Shown piece by piece: positions 62,657-64,000 of a stretch of 64,000 bases of DNA. The number at the start of each line of letters is the position of its first letter. The first letter of the stretch is position 1. The notes under the pieces were generated by a model. That model saw only the letters and a program-made list of their open reading frames with translations, was not told where the DNA came from and did not search any database. This stretch comes from UBA7672 sp965229115 (GTDB taxonomy: Bacteria; Pseudomonadota; Alphaproteobacteria; Caulobacterales; Hyphomonadaceae): positions 558,001-622,000 of the forward strand of contig CBDDIR010000003.1 in assembly GCA_965229115.1 (NCBI GenBank), read 5' to 3'. A program made the translations under genes and the position numbers.

Positions 62657-64000
62657 TTACCAGATGCGAACGCGCTGTTCCGGCGCGATATACATCTTGT
62701 CGCCTTCCTTCACGTCGAACGCCGTGTACCAGGCGTCGATGTTCGGCACGACGCCGTTGACGCGGTATTGCGCGGGCGAGTGCGGATCGACCTTGAGCAG
62801 CTGGCGCGCCATTTCTTCGCGCGAGGTTTCGCGCCAGACCTGGGCCCAGGACAGGAAGAAGCGCTGGTCGCCGGTGTATTTCACGCCGTTGACTTCGAGC
62901 ACCGGAGCTTCCTTGCCGCCGAGCGACTGATGATAGGCGGTGTAGGCCATGATGAGGCCGCCGAGGTCGCCGATGTTTTCGCCGGTGGTCAGCTTGCCGC
63001 TCACGCATGCGTCGGTGAACGGGCAGTACTTGTCGTACTGCGCATTCAACGCCGCGGTTTTCAGCATGAACTTCTGCTTGGTTTCCGGCGACCACCAGTC
63101 GCGCTGCACGCCCTGATCGTCGAAGGCCGAACCCTGGTCGTCGAAGCCGTGGCCGATCTCGTGGCCGATGACTGCGCCGATGGCGCCGTAGTTGACGGCC
63201 GGATCAGCATTCACGTCGAAGAAGGGCGGCTGCAGGATGCCGGCCGGGAAAGTGATCTGGTTCATCAGCGGGTTGTAGGACGCGTTCACGGTCTGCGCGT
63301 TCATGCCCCATTCCTCGCGATCGACCGGTTGGTCGAGGCGGGCGACCTGGCGGTTCCACTCGAAGAGTTTGGCGGCCATCACGTTCTCGAACAGCTTGGC
63401 CTTGTCGATCTGCAGGGCGGAGTAGTCGCGCCACTTGTTGGGGTAGCCGACGCGGACTTCGAAGTTGCCGAGTTTCTTGAGGGCTTCGGTGCGGGTGGGA
63501 TCGTCCATCCAGTCGAGCGTTTCGAGGCGGGACTTGAGGGCGGTGTTGAGGTTGCCCACCAGCTCTTCCATCTTCGCCTTGTTCTCGGCGGGGAAGTATT
63601 TGGCGGCGTAGGCTTCGCCCAGCGCTTCGCCGATGTTCTGGTCGATCAGCGTGACGCCGCGCTTCCAGCGGTCGCGCTTGGCGGAGACGCCGCCCAGCGT
63701 CTTGCTGAAGAAGTCGAAGCGGGCGTCGTCGAACGCCTTGGTGAGATAGGCGCCGTTGGCGGAGGCCATCTGGAAGACGAGGTACTTCTTCCAGCTGTCG
63801 ATCGACTGGGTGTCGATCATCTTCGCGCCGGCGGTCACGGAGGTGTCGCCATAAGCCACGATGTGGTCGAGCTTGGTGATGCCCGAGCCCTTGGCCATCG
63901 CCTCGATGTCGATGTTGGGGACGAGCTTCTTGAGGCCGGCGAGGTCCATCGACTTGAAGGCCTTGTCGGGGACGCGCAGGTCCTGCGGGGTCCAGTGGCC
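62657..64000 (-). CDS. M13 family zinc metallopeptidase, N-terminus beyond the window
   Basis: About 448 residues of an M13 endopeptidase are visible; the frame is open to base 64000, where it reads GHWTPQDLRVPDKAFKSMD before continuing. The catalytic core is complete: VNASYNPLMNQITFPAGILQ, GAVIGHEIGHGFDDQGSAFD (HExxH), TTGENIGDLGGLIMAYTAY with the third ligand, and the end YIAPEQRVRIW. It differs clearly from the second copy, so the pair is an old duplication rather than a recent one. A stable terminator follows. Confidence 0.92.
   Translation of the reverse strand, partial: GHWTPQDLRVPDKAFKSMDLAGLKKLVPNIDIEAMAKGSGITKLDHIVAYGDTSVTAGAKMIDTQSIDSWKKYLVFQMASANGAYLTKAFDDARFDFFSKTLGGVSAKRDRWKRGVTLIDQNIGEALGEAYAAKYFPAENKAKMEELVGNLNTALKSRLETLDWMDDPTRTEALKKLGNFEVRVGYPNKWRDYSALQIDKAKLFENVMAAKLFEWNRQVARLDQPVDREEWGMNAQTVNASYNPLMNQITFPAGILQPPFFDVNADPAVNYGAIGAVIGHEIGHGFDDQGSAFDDQGVQRDWWSPETKQKFMLKTAALNAQYDKYCPFTDACVSGKLTTGENIGDLGGLIMAYTAYHQSLGGKEAPVLEVNGVKYTGDQRFFLSWAQVWRETSREEMARQLLKVDPHSPAQYRVNGVVPNIDAWYTAFDVKEGDKMYIAPEQRVRIW

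Overview
The window reads as a chromosomal segment of a high-GC alphaproteobacterium. The lipobox lipoproteins, a large TonB-dependent receptor, DUF2849 and DUF934 genes beside a ferredoxin-type sulfite reductase, an RraB-like protein, HWE-type kinase signalling and abundant palindromic intergenic repeats fit the Caulobacterales/Hyphomonadaceae. That placement is inference from gene content. No rRNA, tRNA, CRISPR array, prophage or transposase gene was seen.

Layout. 1-4326: edge-truncated phytanoyl-CoA dioxygenase-like gene, nucleoside transporter, DUF1801, FkbM methyltransferase and a GcvA-like LysR regulator. 4521-9200: assimilatory sulfur operon (cobA, DUF2849, GST, sulfite reductase, DUF934, cysH). 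9214-12831: two hypotheticals, GmhB-like phosphatase, MFS exporter. 12890-14521: four genes joined by 4-nt overlaps (VOC, YjbR, ArsR, SRPBCC). 14522-15600: a repeat-rich stretch in which one complex palindrome lies inside an open reading frame. 16120-18511: small hypotheticals, a crotonase, and an SRAP-family protein lacking most of its catalytic residues. 18706-20621: two AT-richer accessory genes, one an AbiU2-like HEPN protein whose TTG start overlaps the thiC stop. 20618-22725: thiC with a TPP riboswitch. 22766-29755: RraB-like protein, nitronate monooxygenase, membrane proteins, thioesterase-fold protein, GNAT, cupin and NIPSNAP-like lipoprotein. 30123-37295: FadD-type ligase, AsmA, PcfJ-like protein, Gmad2 lipoprotein, SelO. 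37431-46972: hybrid histidine kinase, cold-shock/DUF1294 protein, acs, flavin monooxygenase, DegT aminotransferase, ferredoxin reductase. 47223-52564: orphan RND adaptor, family 39 glycosyltransferase, TonB receptor. 52960-58041: agmatine-to-putrescine pair (aguA, aguB), murI, patatin, GAF/HWE kinase. 58049-64000: FolC-like Mur ligase and CphA-like ATP-grasp as a coupled pair, downstream of two M13 metallopeptidases.

How genes work together. The sulfur operon carries the siroheme methyltransferase, the siroheme/4Fe-4S reductase and the APS reductase needed to take APS to sulfide; the ferredoxin reductase at 46157 could supply electrons (inference). AguA and AguB turn agmatine into putrescine. 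The best candidates for undescribed biology are the ATP-grasp/Mur-ligase pair, which looks like a cyanophycin synthetase split into two genes, the HEPN gene joined to thiC, and the degenerate SRAP protein.
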